A model generated the notes under the pieces. It was given only the letters and a program-made list of their open reading frames with translations, was not told the origin of the DNA and ran no database searches. From a virus: a stretch of 58,410 nucleotides of DNA. Positions 1 through 8,187 of the stretch are shown in pieces. Position 1 is the stretch's first letter; the number at the start of each line of letters is the position of its first letter. The stretch lies in the IMG/VR virus record IMGVR_UViG_3300036790_000260, positions 1-58,410 of that record. The stretch is one strand, 5' to 3'. The position numbers and the translations under genes are program-made.

Positions 1-112
1 GGGGGCGCCTTCATCGAGCCGGAGCCGAAGCTGCGCTCCCTGACCGACACGGACCACATGGTGTCGCTGAAGATCGGCGGCGAGTGGAAGCACTCCATAG
101 CGATCGACTACT
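1..112. repeat. Terminal repeat, left copy (112 bp)
   Basis: These 112 bases are identical to the last 112 bases of the window (58299-58410). The repeat lies wholly inside the coding sequence that begins at 58146, so it is best read as the overlap left when a circular or circularly permuted genome is written linearly. A genuine fixed terminal repeat would more often sit in a non-coding stretch next to the terminase genes. Confidence 0.95.
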
Positions 113-114
113 GA
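1..114 (+). CDS. C-terminal part of a small phage protein (wraps from 58146)
   Basis: This is the last 37 codons of an 88-residue protein whose start is ATG at 58146; the frame is continuous across the joined ends and stops at TGA 112-114. The end of the protein reads ...WKHSIAIDY. No family is recognised. It is the last gene of the leftward-adjacent small-gene region and is followed directly by a strong terminator hairpin, so it ends a transcription unit before the head genes. Confidence 0.8.
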   Translation, partial: GGAFIEPEPKLRSLTDTDHMVSLKIGGEWKHSIAIDY

Positions 115-131
115 GCGGAAGGTCAGGACGC

Positions 132-160
132 GCCCCCCGGGATCTCCCGGGGGCTTTCTT
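132..160 (+). terminator. Rho-independent terminator
   Basis: A GC-only inverted repeat (CCCCCGGGA / TCCCGGGGG) is followed by a T-rich run (CTTTCTT). It lies 18 bases after the stop of the wrap-around gene and separates it from the structural operon. Confidence 0.85.
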
Positions 161-242
161 CACGCCCCCACATGCATCGGTAGCAAAGCTAACTATATGC
201 GGACGAATCCCCACCACCCCACACCACGCGCCCCCGCATCGC

Positions 243-296
243 TTCCGTAAAACCGTCAACGCCCGTACCATGCGATCAACCGTCCGTTTAACGGAC
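243..296 (+). promoter_or_regulatory. Possible promoter and operator ahead of the head genes
   Basis: TTCCGT (243-248) and TACCAT (266-271) are 17 bases apart and could be -35 and -10 boxes. Just downstream is a near-perfect palindrome, GTCCGTT-T-AACGGAC (282-296), placed where a repressor would block initiation. The rest of 115-327 shows no gene. The promoter reading is inference from spacing; the palindrome is plain in the sequence. Confidence 0.35.
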
Positions 297-327
297 ATGC
301 GCGCCCGGTGCGTGGAACAAACGGGAG

Positions 328-603
328 GTGGACGTCATCGCAGCGACAACCACCACCCCAACCCGCACCCAACCCGCCAACCCCCCCTGGCGACGGGCGC
401 GCAAAGCCTTCGGGACAGCGGTGACCCGAAGCACGACGATGGCCAGCGCGGCGAGGCACCGACTACGGCGCCCCGCACTGGTCATCGGCGGCCTCGGCTG
501 CACCGACGCCTCCGCGTGGCACACCTTCGGCCTCGGCGCCGGACTCCTCGCACTCGGCATCAGCCTCTGGATCTTCGAACTCATCGCCGAAGACGACCAG
601 TGA
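328..603 (+). CDS. Small membrane protein upstream of portal
   Basis: This 91-residue protein starts at GTG 328 after the ribosome-binding sequence ACGGGAG. It has a Thr/Pro- and Arg-rich N-terminus and one hydrophobic segment near residues 65-85 (HTFGLGAGLLALGISLWIF), followed by an acidic tail, so it is probably a single-span inner-membrane protein. Its stop overlaps the portal GTG start by four bases (GTGA), so the two are translationally coupled. The function is unknown; a small membrane protein before the portal could act in head assembly at the membrane, but nothing in the sequence shows this. Confidence 0.65.
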   Translation: MDVIAATTTTPTRTQPANPPWRRARKAFGTAVTRSTTMASAARHRLRRPALVIGGLGCTDASAWHTFGLGAGLLALGISLWIFELIAEDDQ

Positions 604-2876
604 AGTCGCCCCTCGGCACGCTCCTACGCCTACGCAACCAGACGAAACCCCCCATCCCCCTCGACAACGGCCGCGCCTTCGGCCGCGGACTCGCCTTCAA
701 CCTCGGCAACGGACGCCAAGACGCCGAAACCTTCATGCGGCAATACGGCATCTCAGGCACCGTATTCGGCATCGTCTCCCTACTCGCCGAATCCACCGCG
801 ACACCCCCCTGGCACCTGTACAAGAAACAGCCGGTCGACGGACGACGCCGCTACACCACCGGCGACCAAGGCTCCGACCAGCGCATCGAAGTCGTTCAAC
901 ACGCCGCGATCCAACTCGTCAACTCACCCAACAGCTTTCACAGCGCCTTCGAGTTCCGGGAAGGCAGCCAGCAGCACGAAGAACTCACCGGGGAAACCTT
1001 CTGGGTCCTCGACATGGAAGCCGGATTCCCCACCTCCATGTGGTACGTCCGCCCCGACCGCATGGAACCCATCCCCGACCCGGAACTGTTCCTCACCGGC
1101 TGGATCTACACCGGCCCCACCGGCGAGCAGGTCCCCCTGCGCGCCGACGAAGTGATCCTCGAGAAGCGCCCCGACCCCCTCGACCCGTACCGCGGCGCGG
1201 GCCCGGTCGCGTCGATCCTGCCGAACATCCAGCAGCAGCGGTACGCCACCGAATACCAGCGGAACCTGTTCCTCAACGGCGCCGACCCGGGCGGCGTCAT
1301 CACCGTCCCGAACCGGCTCGACGACGCCGCGTTCGACGAACTCATCGACCGGTGGCGCCAGTCGCACCGCGGTATCGCCCGCGCCGGCCACGTCGGGGTC
1401 CTCGAGGGCGGCGCGCAGTGGGAAGCGAACGCGCACACCAACAAAGACATGGAGTACGGGCAGCTCAGGCTCGCCAACCGCGACGAGCTGCGCGAGGCGT
1501 GGCGCATCCACAAGTCCATGATGGGCACGGCCGACGACGTGAACCGCGCGAACGCGCAGACCGCGCAGGAAGTGTTCACGGCTTGGCAGATCCTGCCGCG
1601 CCTCAACCGCAGGCGCGACACCCTGAACACGAAGCTCCTGCCGCTGTTCAACCGCGCCGACCGCACCCTCGAGTTCGACTACGAGGACCCGTCCCCGATC
1701 AACGCGGAGACCGCGGCGCAGGAACTCCTCGGCAAAGCCCAAGCCGCACAGGCCCTGGTCGCCGCCGGATACGACCAGGGCGATGTCCTGGAGACGGTCG
1801 GGCTGCCGGACATGGCCGTCGCGGAGAAGCCCACCCAGGCCCCGGCGCTCCCGCCGGGATGGGTCCCGGGCACACCGCCCGGCGCACCGCCGGCCGCGAG
1901 TCCGGCTCCGGGCCCGCAGGAGGGCGACGCGCAGCCGGGGCAGCCCGGCAACCGGGTGCGCCCCGTCACCACCATCCGCTTCGCCGCGCCGGCGCAGCCG
2001 GACCAGGACCTCGCGCAAGTCGACCAGCAGTGGAAGACCGCCGTCACCGCCCTCACCGCCGCATACCTCGCACACATCATCCCCGCACAACGCCAGGAAC
2101 TCCTCGGCCAGATCCGGCGCCTGCTCGACACTGGGAACACCGCCGGGCTCGCCGCGCTCACCGTGAACTCCGCAGCCGGCGCCGCCCTCATCCTCGACGC
2201 GATGACCTCCATGGCGCAGACCGCCGCGAAGACCGCCGCGGCGCAAGCCGCCAGGCAGGGCGCGACCGGCGTCAACCCGCGCCAGCCCGACCCCGCCACC
2301 GTGAACCGCATCGCCGCCACCACCGCGGCCCTGCAAGCCGCGCAACTCGCCCTGTCCGCCGGCAGCGAGGCATCACGCGTCGCCGCCCCCGGCGCCACCG
2401 GGCAGCAGGTCGCCGAGAAAGTCCAGGCGTTCCTCGAGACGCTGACCGACCCGTCGCTGACCGGCCGGCTCCCGGGCGCGCTGTCGGCCGCGCAGAACAC
2501 CGCGCGCATCGCCACGTTCACCGCGGGGCCGCGCTGCGAGCTCGCGGCCAGCGAACTGCACGACACCAACTCGTGCGACCCCTGCGACGAGATCGACGGG
2601 CATGTCTTCGGGTACTCCGACGACCCCGGCGCCGTCGCCGCCGCCCAGGCCGCGTACCCGGCCGGCGGGTACATCGCGTGCGACGGCGGCGACCGGTGCC
2701 GCGGCACCGTCATGGCCGACTACGCCCCCGCAGCGACCACCGTGCCGGCCGCGGCGTGGAGCTCGCCGCTGGTGGACGCGCGGCCGTTGCCGACGCTCCC
2801 GGAGCGCGACTTCAAGCCGGTCGCCCAGTTCCTGCTCCACTCGCTCAACGGCCACTCCCGAGGAGCCAGCGTATGA
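600..2876 (+). CDS. Portal protein fused to a MuF-like domain
   Basis: This 758-residue protein starts at GTG 600. The first ~430 residues look like an HK97-type portal (SPP1/HK97 superfamily): an early GTVFGIVSLLAEST segment, a LTGETFWVLD stretch, and the IHKSMMGTADDVNRANAQTA region typical of portal stems. After a Pro/Gly/Ala linker (about residues 415-450) comes a long Ala-rich helical part and a Cys-containing end with CDPC, IDGHVFGY, YPAGGYIACDGG and RCRG motifs, as in MuF/SPP1 gp7-type minor head proteins. Portal and minor head protein thus seem to be one chain. It would form the packaging ring at one capsid vertex, with the extra domain facing the interior. It overlaps the protease start. 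Confidence 0.85.
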   Translation: MKSPLGTLLRLRNQTKPPIPLDNGRAFGRGLAFNLGNGRQDAETFMRQYGISGTVFGIVSLLAESTATPPWHLYKKQPVDGRRRYTTGDQGSDQRIEVVQHAAIQLVNSPNSFHSAFEFREGSQQHEELTGETFWVLDMEAGFPTSMWYVRPDRMEPIPDPELFLTGWIYTGPTGEQVPLRADEVILEKRPDPLDPYRGAGPVASILPNIQQQRYATEYQRNLFLNGADPGGVITVPNRLDDAAFDELIDRWRQSHRGIARAGHVGVLEGGAQWEANAHTNKDMEYGQLRLANRDELREAWRIHKSMMGTADDVNRANAQTAQEVFTAWQILPRLNRRRDTLNTKLLPLFNRADRTLEFDYEDPSPINAETAAQELLGKAQAAQALVAAGYDQGDVLETVGLPDMAVAEKPTQAPALPPGWVPGTPPGAPPAASPAPGPQEGDAQPGQPGNRVRPVTTIRFAAPAQPDQDLAQVDQQWKTAVTALTAAYLAHIIPAQRQELLGQIRRLLDTGNTAGLAALTVNSAAGAALILDAMTSMAQTAAKTAAAQAARQGATGVNPRQPDPATVNRIAATTAALQAAQLALSAGSEASRVAAPGATGQQVAEKVQAFLETLTDPSLTGRLPGALSAAQNTARIATFTAGPRCELAASELHDTNSCDPCDEIDGHVFGYSDDPGAVAAAQAAYPAGGYIACDGGDRCRGTVMADYAPAATTVPAAAWSSPLVDARPLPTLPERDFKPVAQFLLHSLNGHSRGASV

Positions 2877-4150
2877 ATCCCAATGAGCTGCGGGCGCGCT
2901 TCCGGAACCTGGTGTCCGCGAAACCGCGCCCGTGGTACCGCGTGGCCAACCAGGCCGCCGGCCCGACGCAGATCCACATCTACAACGACATCGGGCTCGG
3001 CGGCATGACCGCCGAGGACCTCGTAGACGACCTCTCGAAGATCAACGGGCCGGTGGAGCTGCGCCTGAACTCCGGCGGAGGCGAGATCTTCGAGGGCATC
3101 GCGATCTACAACGCCCTGTGCGCACGGGACGTCGCCGTCTATATCGACGGTCTCGCCGGGTCGGCCGCGTCGTTCATCGCGATGGCCGCCAGTCCCGGGA
3201 AGCTGTTCATGGCGAAGACCGCCACGATGATGATCCACGACGGTCAGGCCATCGCGATGGGCAACGCCTCCGAACTCACCTCCATGGTGAACGTCCTGGA
3301 GCGCGAATCGCAGAAGATCGCCGCGATCTACGCCGACCGGTCCGGCAAGGACGCCGCCTATTTCCGGGGCAAGATGCAGGCCGAGACCTGGTACAACGCG
3401 GAGGAAGCCCTCGCTGAGGGCCTGATCGATGTGATCTTCGATCCGCGCACGGGCCAAGACGCCGCAACCCCGGCGCGCGCTGCGGCCGCCGCGGCGCCCG
3501 GCGTCCTGGTCAACGCCGCCACCAAGGCCACCCCCGCGCCCCCCGAAGGCGACACCCCCATCGGCGACGGCTGGGTCACCGGCGCCGACGGCAACGACCG
3601 GTACGACCCCGACGGCAACGGCGACGACGACTCCACCGCCGCAGGCGACACCGACAACTCCCACCACGACGCCGACGGCAAACAGACCAAGGTCATCCCG
3701 CCCAAGCCGAAGAAGAAGACCGCGGAACCGGCCGACGGCACTCCGGTGGTCGTGCAAGACACCCCCGTCACCCCGGTCCTGAACGCGGCGTCCGTCGACA
3801 CCTCCGACTGGGACGCCGCCAAGGCCTGGCACAACGGCTCCGAAGCCGACGACCCCGCAGCGTTCTACGGCGGAATCTGCGCCGGAAAGAAGTCCGGCGA
3901 CCCGTCCACGCAGGCCGCGTGGGCACTGCCGTACAAATACACCCCCTCCTCGCCGCCCAACGCGGCCGGGGTGCGCAACGCGCTCGCACGCCTGTCCCAA
4001 ACCCAGGGCCTCATCAACAAGACCGAGGCCGGCGACACGCTCGAAGCCGCGATGAGGAAGGTCAACCCGGACTACAAGCCCGGCGACCAGGTAGAGCCCG
4101 GCCTGCTGTCCGCAGTGCTGACCGAACTTGTGAGAGGTGGCAGCAGATGA
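2873..4150 (+). CDS. Prohead protease, ClpP-like (S14), with long C-terminal extension
   Basis: This 425-residue protein begins at ATG 2873, overlapping the portal stop. Residues ~30-190 form a ClpP-fold serine protease: LRLNSGGGEIFEGIAIYN, then GLAGSAASFIAMA with the likely nucleophile Ser, then MMIHDG with the likely catalytic His. The family cleaves scaffold and capsid proteins during HK97-type head maturation. After ~200 comes a disordered Ala/Pro/Asp-rich linker and a separate domain near residues 300-425 (WDAAKAWHNGSEADDPAAFY), which could serve as a built-in scaffold; no separate scaffold gene is seen before the capsid gene. Function of the extension is inference. Confidence 0.88.
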   Translation: MNPNELRARFRNLVSAKPRPWYRVANQAAGPTQIHIYNDIGLGGMTAEDLVDDLSKINGPVELRLNSGGGEIFEGIAIYNALCARDVAVYIDGLAGSAASFIAMAASPGKLFMAKTATMMIHDGQAIAMGNASELTSMVNVLERESQKIAAIYADRSGKDAAYFRGKMQAETWYNAEEALAEGLIDVIFDPRTGQDAATPARAAAAAAPGVLVNAATKATPAPPEGDTPIGDGWVTGADGNDRYDPDGNGDDDSTAAGDTDNSHHDADGKQTKVIPPKPKKKTAEPADGTPVVVQDTPVTPVLNAASVDTSDWDAAKAWHNGSEADDPAAFYGGICAGKKSGDPSTQAAWALPYKYTPSSPPNAAGVRNALARLSQTQGLINKTEAGDTLEAAMRKVNPDYKPGDQVEPGLLSAVLTELVRGGSR

Positions 4151-5580
4151 GCCCGACGATGAAAGTCCCGACCGACTCAGCCGGGATCATGGAACTGCTC
4201 AACGACGAGAAGGCGCTCCAGGCGCGGTTCACCGAGCAGGCGGTGAAGAACGGCGACACCAAGGAATTCCTCGACGCCTACGCCAAGATGTACGTCAAGA
4301 ACAACGCCGGCGCCGTCGACGAAGTCCGCGACCAGGTCCAGTCCGTGATCTTCGATCTCGTGCGCGACAACGGCGCCAAGCGCGGCCCCAAGCTCGGCGT
4401 CAGCATGGGCAACGGCGGCCCCGAACTCACCGTCGACGGACAGGCCCGCGTCTCCAAGGGCCGCGGCGCCGTCTACAACAAGGCCTCGGCCGGCGCGCAG
4501 CTCGAACGGGCGTACAAGCCCGTCGACCGGTTCAACTCGGTCGGCGAATACTGCAAGGCGATCTTCGAGCTGCGGTCGCCGTCCACGCGCTCGGACCGCG
4601 AGGAGATCATCCGGAAGCTCGACAACGTCCGGACGTTCCAGAACTCGTTCTCCTCCGAAGAGCCCGGCGCCGGCGGCTTCCTCATCCCGGAGATCATGCG
4701 GTCCGAGCTGTTCCAGCTCGCCCTCGAGGAGTCGATCGTCCGCAACCGGGCGACCGTCATCCCCATGTCCACGCTGCGCGTCCCGATCCCCACCGTCGAC
4801 GACACCTCCCACGCCACCAGCGTGTTCGGCGGCATCGTCTTCTACTGGACCGAAGAAGCAGCCGCGATGACCGAGTCGCAGGCCACGTTCGGCCGCGTCA
4901 CCCTCGATGCCAAGAAGTTGACAGGGTTCTTTAAAGTCCCGGCCGAGCTCCTCGACGACGCACCCGCGTTCGGCGCCTGGTTCGACGAGCGCGTCCCCGC
5001 CGGCCTCGCATGGTTCGAAGACATCTCGTTCATGACCGAGACCGGCGCGGGAACCCCGCAGGGGTTCATCAACTGCCCCGCGTCCATCGCCGTCACGAAG
5101 CAGTCCGGGCAGACCACCGGCACCATCGTGTGGGAGAACATCGTCGGCATGTACTCCCGCATGCTCCCCACGTCGCTCAAGAACGCCGTGTGGATCTGCT
5201 CCATCGACACCTTCCCTCAGTTGGCCACGATGGCGCTGTCGGTGGGTACCGGCGGCGGACCGGTCTGGATCGGCGGCTGGTCGCAGCCCGGCTCCGAGAT
5301 GCCCCCGATGACGATCCTCGGGCGCCCGGTGATCTTCACCGAGAAGTGCCCGGCCCTCAGCACGACCGGAGACATCAACTTCGTCGACCTCTCCTACTAC
5401 CTCATCGGCGACCGCCAGCAGGTGCGAGTCGACTCCAGTGAGCACTTCCTCTTCCAGAATAACCAAGTTGCTTATCGTTTGATCAGTCGCGTCGACGGCC
5501 GTCCGTGGCTGAACAGCGCTCTGACCCCGCACAACAACGGACCCTCTTTGAGTCCGTTCGTTCAATTGCAGACTCGGTAA
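4147..5580 (+). CDS. Major capsid protein, HK97 fold
   Basis: This 477-residue protein starts at ATG 4147, four bases into the protease stop. The first ~150 residues are charged and helical, as expected of a delta domain removed by the prohead protease. From ~165 it has the features of HK97-type capsid proteins: GAGGFLIPEIMRSELFQLAL, the RVPIPTVDD strand, VTLDAKKLTGFFKVPAELL, GAGTPQGFIN, and the late loop WSQPGSEMPPMTILGRPVIF. It would build the icosahedral shell. Its place after portal and protease supports the call. Confidence 0.93.
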   Translation: MSPTMKVPTDSAGIMELLNDEKALQARFTEQAVKNGDTKEFLDAYAKMYVKNNAGAVDEVRDQVQSVIFDLVRDNGAKRGPKLGVSMGNGGPELTVDGQARVSKGRGAVYNKASAGAQLERAYKPVDRFNSVGEYCKAIFELRSPSTRSDREEIIRKLDNVRTFQNSFSSEEPGAGGFLIPEIMRSELFQLALEESIVRNRATVIPMSTLRVPIPTVDDTSHATSVFGGIVFYWTEEAAAMTESQATFGRVTLDAKKLTGFFKVPAELLDDAPAFGAWFDERVPAGLAWFEDISFMTETGAGTPQGFINCPASIAVTKQSGQTTGTIVWENIVGMYSRMLPTSLKNAVWICSIDTFPQLATMALSVGTGGGPVWIGGWSQPGSEMPPMTILGRPVIFTEKCPALSTTGDINFVDLSYYLIGDRQQVRVDSSEHFLFQNNQVAYRLISRVDGRPWLNSALTPHNNGPSLSPFVQLQTR

Positions 5581-5631
5581 GCCGCTTTCGCGCTCCGAAA
5601 CCCGCGCGGAATCTTCTAGAAGGAGTAGAGC

Positions 5632-5919
5632 GTGAAGCAGCGGCAGATCCAGATGGCCGAGATCACCCCGAAGCTGGTGCGGGAGGCCTTGAAGAAGGGC
5701 GAGCGCATCATCGTGTTCGAGGGTGGTGAGCCGGTGGCGCTGGTGAGCGGGGCGTCGGCGGAGCTCGCGCGGCACCGGGATTTCTTCGTGCACTACCCGC
5801 ATGACGCGTCGGAGTGCTTCGGCACCTGTTGGCGGCACGACGGTGCGGCGGAGAAGGACGGTGCGGCGTCTCCCGACGCCGTGGCCGAGGAGCTCGTGCC
5901 GGAGGGTGCGGGCGTCTGA
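5632..5919 (+). CDS. Small protein after capsid gene, weak Phd/YefM resemblance
   Basis: This 95-residue protein starts at GTG 5632 behind a strong AGAAGGAG site. The middle reads KKGERIIVFEGGEPVALVSG, which recalls the central strand pair of Phd/YefM antitoxins, and is followed by a Cys/His-containing stretch (FGTCWRHD) and an acidic Ala-rich tail. In this position in other actinophages there is often an unassigned small head protein. I do not know its function; the antitoxin similarity is only a pattern impression. Confidence 0.6.
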   Translation: MKQRQIQMAEITPKLVREALKKGERIIVFEGGEPVALVSGASAELARHRDFFVHYPHDASECFGTCWRHDGAAEKDGAASPDAVAEELVPEGAGV

Positions 5920-6037
5920 TCCAGCTAGGGGCGCGCCCCGGCCGTAATCCTGCGGTTGGGCCACACGCCCCGAGTGAGCAACCCGGCAGTGACGCCCCGG
6001 GCCAAGACCAGAGTCGAGTTCCAGGAGGTGGCCAGCC

Positions 6038-6463
6038 ATGGCTGGTATGAGGGGTCTAGGGCGCGCCTACGACGTCGCGCCGATCGCGAGCGGGCAGTAC
6101 ATCAGCATGCGCCAGTGCTCGGCGGTGGCTTTCATCTGCACCGGCGCCGACACGTTCACTGTCCGGGAGGCGAAGACCAGTTCCGGCGGCAGCGTGCAGA
6201 ACCTGGGAAACGTGATCTCGCAGTACTACCAGAACACGGCCACGAACGGCACTGCCGGGTGGACGACGGTGACGCAGGCTGCCGGATTCGCGGTGACGCA
6301 GGCGGGCGCGTACACGACGGTCATCGAGGTGCTGGCGCCGATGCTGGACGACGGCTTCGACTACGTCTACTGCCATGCCGCGTCGGCGGGCCTGGTGATC
6401 GCGCTGCCGCATGATCTGACGGTGCAGCGCAAGCCGGACAACCTCACGATCCTGGTGGCGTGA
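6038..6463 (+). CDS. Probable head-associated protein, beta-rich
   Basis: This 141-residue protein starts at ATG 6038, seven bases after an excellent AGGAGGTGG site. It is rich in Thr, Ala and Val with alternating hydrophobic residues and no charged coiled coil, as in capsid decoration or other virion surface proteins. The preceding 118 bases (5920-6037) hold no gene but contain a perfect palindrome, GGGGCGCGCCCC (5928-5939). Location between capsid and neck genes supports a virion role; the exact role is unknown. Confidence 0.7.
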   Translation: MAGMRGLGRAYDVAPIASGQYISMRQCSAVAFICTGADTFTVREAKTSSGGSVQNLGNVISQYYQNTATNGTAGWTTVTQAAGFAVTQAGAYTTVIEVLAPMLDDGFDYVYCHAASAGLVIALPHDLTVQRKPDNLTILVA

Positions 6464-6464
6464 A

Positions 6465-6944
6465 ATGCCCGACTTCATTCAGGGTTCGCAGCTGCGCAGG
6501 CTGGCGCTCGGCAGTCAGGTCATCAACGGGCCGTTCACGCCGCCGGCTTCCGGGTCGTCTTCGACGCTGTTCACCGTGGCGGGAGGGGCGGTGCTCGTCA
6601 CCTCTCTCCTGGGCAGGGTGACGACGGCGCTTTCGGGCACGACGGGTGCGATCTCGCTCGGGTCGCATCCCACCGTGGGTACCGATGAGCCTGCGGGTAT
6701 CGCGACCGCCGGGGTGGTCGGGGGCGCGGAGATCGGCACGTGGGTCGGTCCGGTCGCCGCGTCCACCGGGTTGGCGGGCGCGCTGACGGCGAACATCGTG
6801 GCGGGCAACACGGTGTATGCCACTGCTCCGTTCGTGGTGAATGCGGGCACGATCGAGGTGAAGACCACAGTGGCGACCATGACGGGCGCTATCACGTGGT
6901 ATCTGACGTATGTTCCGTTGGATACGGGGGCATCTGTCTCGTGA
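6465..6944 (+). CDS. Beta-rich structural protein, paralogue 1
   Basis: This 159-residue protein starts at ATG 6465, two bases after the previous stop. It is a Gly/Thr/Val-rich beta protein without charge clusters. Its segments STLFTVAGGAVLVTSLLG and ITWYLTYVPLDTGA recur in the next gene as ETLFTVSGGNVLLKALIA and VRWTLVYVALDPGA, so the two are paralogues. A capsid decoration or fibre-base role is likely from position and composition, but no family name is certain. Confidence 0.7.
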   Translation: MPDFIQGSQLRRLALGSQVINGPFTPPASGSSSTLFTVAGGAVLVTSLLGRVTTALSGTTGAISLGSHPTVGTDEPAGIATAGVVGGAEIGTWVGPVAASTGLAGALTANIVAGNTVYATAPFVVNAGTIEVKTTVATMTGAITWYLTYVPLDTGASVS

Positions 6945-7285
6945 CCTGCGAATGCGTGGTACAGCGCGCTGCGGCGGATCTTCCGCAGTCCACCACCGAG
7001 ACGCTATTCACCGTCTCGGGGGGCAATGTGCTCCTGAAGGCTTTGATCGCCACGGTGACGGCCGATGTCGAGTCTTCTGACGGCGATGAGTCCACCGTGT
7101 CGCCGAGCCTTGGCGGTTCATTCTCTTTCGAGAGCGATGTGGCTGGCACGATCCGCGTGGGGATGACCCACGCTGTGACTGCATCGGATGTCACGTGGGA
7201 TTACAGTCCGTCCCTGACGGGTCAGGTGCGGTGGACGCTGGTGTACGTCGCGTTGGATCCTGGCGCATTCGTGGCTGCGGCCTGA
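6941..7285 (+). CDS. Beta-rich structural protein, paralogue 2
   Basis: This 114-residue protein starts at GTG 6941 within a GTGA overlap with its upstream paralogue. It keeps the N-terminal TLFTVSGGNVLLKALIA strand pair and the C-terminal RWTLVYVALDPGAF strand but lacks about 45 residues from the middle of the longer copy. The pair probably arose by tandem duplication and loop loss or gain. The protein is expected on the virion; the partner is unknown. Confidence 0.7.
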   Translation: MTCECVVQRAAADLPQSTTETLFTVSGGNVLLKALIATVTADVESSDGDESTVSPSLGGSFSFESDVAGTIRVGMTHAVTASDVTWDYSPSLTGQVRWTLVYVALDPGAFVAAA

Positions 7286-7302
7286 GAGAGGGGTTGGCGG
7301 CG

Positions 7303-7707
7303 GTGTGGGATTGCGTCAAGTGCGGCTGCAAGTGCATCGCCGCTGGTCTCGATGTGTGTCCGATGTGTTTTAGGGAGCGTGGAATGCCGAAGTCGACAGT
7401 GGGTGGAGCGTCGAACGCGTGGGAGCAGCCGGACCCTGAGCCGGAGGCGCCGCCGGTCGTGGCGGCCGCTCCGGAGCCGGATGTGGAACCGCAGGCCAGC
7501 GCGCCGGAGAGCGCGCCGGAGTCCGACGCGGCCCCGGACGCGCAGCCCGAGCCGGAAGCCGAGCCCGAGCCCGAGGCGGACGCGGCACCCGCGTCCGCAC
7601 CGAAGGCCGCGTCCAGGCGCGCGGCCAAGAAGACCACCGCAGCCGCGAGCGCCCCGGAGCTCGACGCCCCGGCGACGCCCGCGGTACAGGAAGGCGAGAC
7701 ACCGTGA
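7303..7707 (+). CDS. Zinc-ribbon protein with Pro/Glu/Ala-rich tail
   Basis: This 134-residue protein is read from GTG 7303, nine bases after GAGAGGGG; TTG 7294 is an alternative. The N-terminus has paired cysteines (CVKCGCKC ... CPMC) that could bind one zinc ion. From about residue 40 the chain is a low-complexity run of Pro, Glu and Ala, ending in a Lys/Arg patch (SRRAAKK). It sits between the beta-rich head proteins and the fibre gene. The role is unknown; a flexible zinc-anchored virion protein is one possibility. Confidence 0.6.
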   Translation: MWDCVKCGCKCIAAGLDVCPMCFRERGMPKSTVGGASNAWEQPDPEPEAPPVVAAAPEPDVEPQASAPESAPESDAAPDAQPEPEAEPEPEADAAPASAPKAASRRAAKKTTAAASAPELDAPATPAVQEGETP

Positions 7708-7946
7708 CCGAGACAACCCCCGAGACCACCGCCGCGCCGGTTCCGGCGTCCTCCGTCAGCCCGACGCCGCGCCCGACCGTCACCCCCGGCGACTGGTCGG
7801 AAGACGTGATCGGGTTCGTCGCGCGCGAGTACAACGCGATGGTCGGCGAGATCGAGAAGCTGTCCGCGCACATCCTGCACCTCGGCGGCGACCCGAAGGA
7901 CGCGGTCGCGCCGGCCGAGGCCGAGGCTCCCGCCAAGCAGGAGTAG
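7704..7946 (+). CDS. Small hypothetical protein in head module
   Basis: This 80-residue protein starts at GTG 7704 in a GTGA overlap. A Thr/Pro-rich N-terminus is followed by a short amphipathic helix (VIGFVAREYNAMVGEIEKLS) and an acidic Ala tail. It is not recognised. The tight coupling with its neighbours suggests a virion or assembly role. Confidence 0.6.
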   Translation: MTETTPETTAAPVPASSVSPTPRPTVTPGDWSEDVIGFVAREYNAMVGEIEKLSAHILHLGGDPKDAVAPAEAEAPAKQE

Positions 7947-7949
7947 TCC

Positions 7950-8168
7950 ATGGCCGGGGGTGGGGTGACCGGCTGGGACCTCTACAGCACGCTGGTGCAG
8001 CAGTCGGAGTACATCACCTACTACAAGTCGCAGCCGCCCACGAACTGCCCTTTCGACGGGGAACCGTTGCGGATCGGTCCGGCGACGACGCCGGGGATCT
8101 TGTACTGCCCGTGGGGTAACTTCCAGTACCCGCGTGATTGGGATCCTGAGACGATGTCAGGCATGTGA
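7950..8168 (+). CDS. Small Cys-containing hypothetical protein
   Basis: This 72-residue protein starts at ATG 7950, three bases after the previous stop. It carries two separated cysteines (NCPFDGEPL and ILYCPWGN) and many aromatic residues, including a YFQYPRDWDPE-like end. A similar short Cys/Trp protein is common near head genes of actinophages. Function unknown. Confidence 0.6.
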   Translation: MAGGGVTGWDLYSTLVQQSEYITYYKSQPPTNCPFDGEPLRIGPATTPGILYCPWGNFQYPRDWDPETMSGM

Positions 8169-8187
8169 TCATGGAGGAGGATCGAGG

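Noticed and set aside
1-112. True fixed direct terminal repeat used for packaging
   Set aside because: It lies inside a gene, far from the terminase genes, and is only 112 bases; overlap of a circular assembly explains it better.
924-2345. Long open frames on the minus strand opposite head and tail genes
   Set aside because: Very GC-rich DNA gives long antisense frames; these lack ribosome sites, and the plus-strand frames carry recognised domains.
5928-5939. GGGGCGCGCCCC palindrome as a terminator or operator
   Set aside because: There is no loop or U run and it lies between head genes that should be co-transcribed; a chance GC palindrome is likely.
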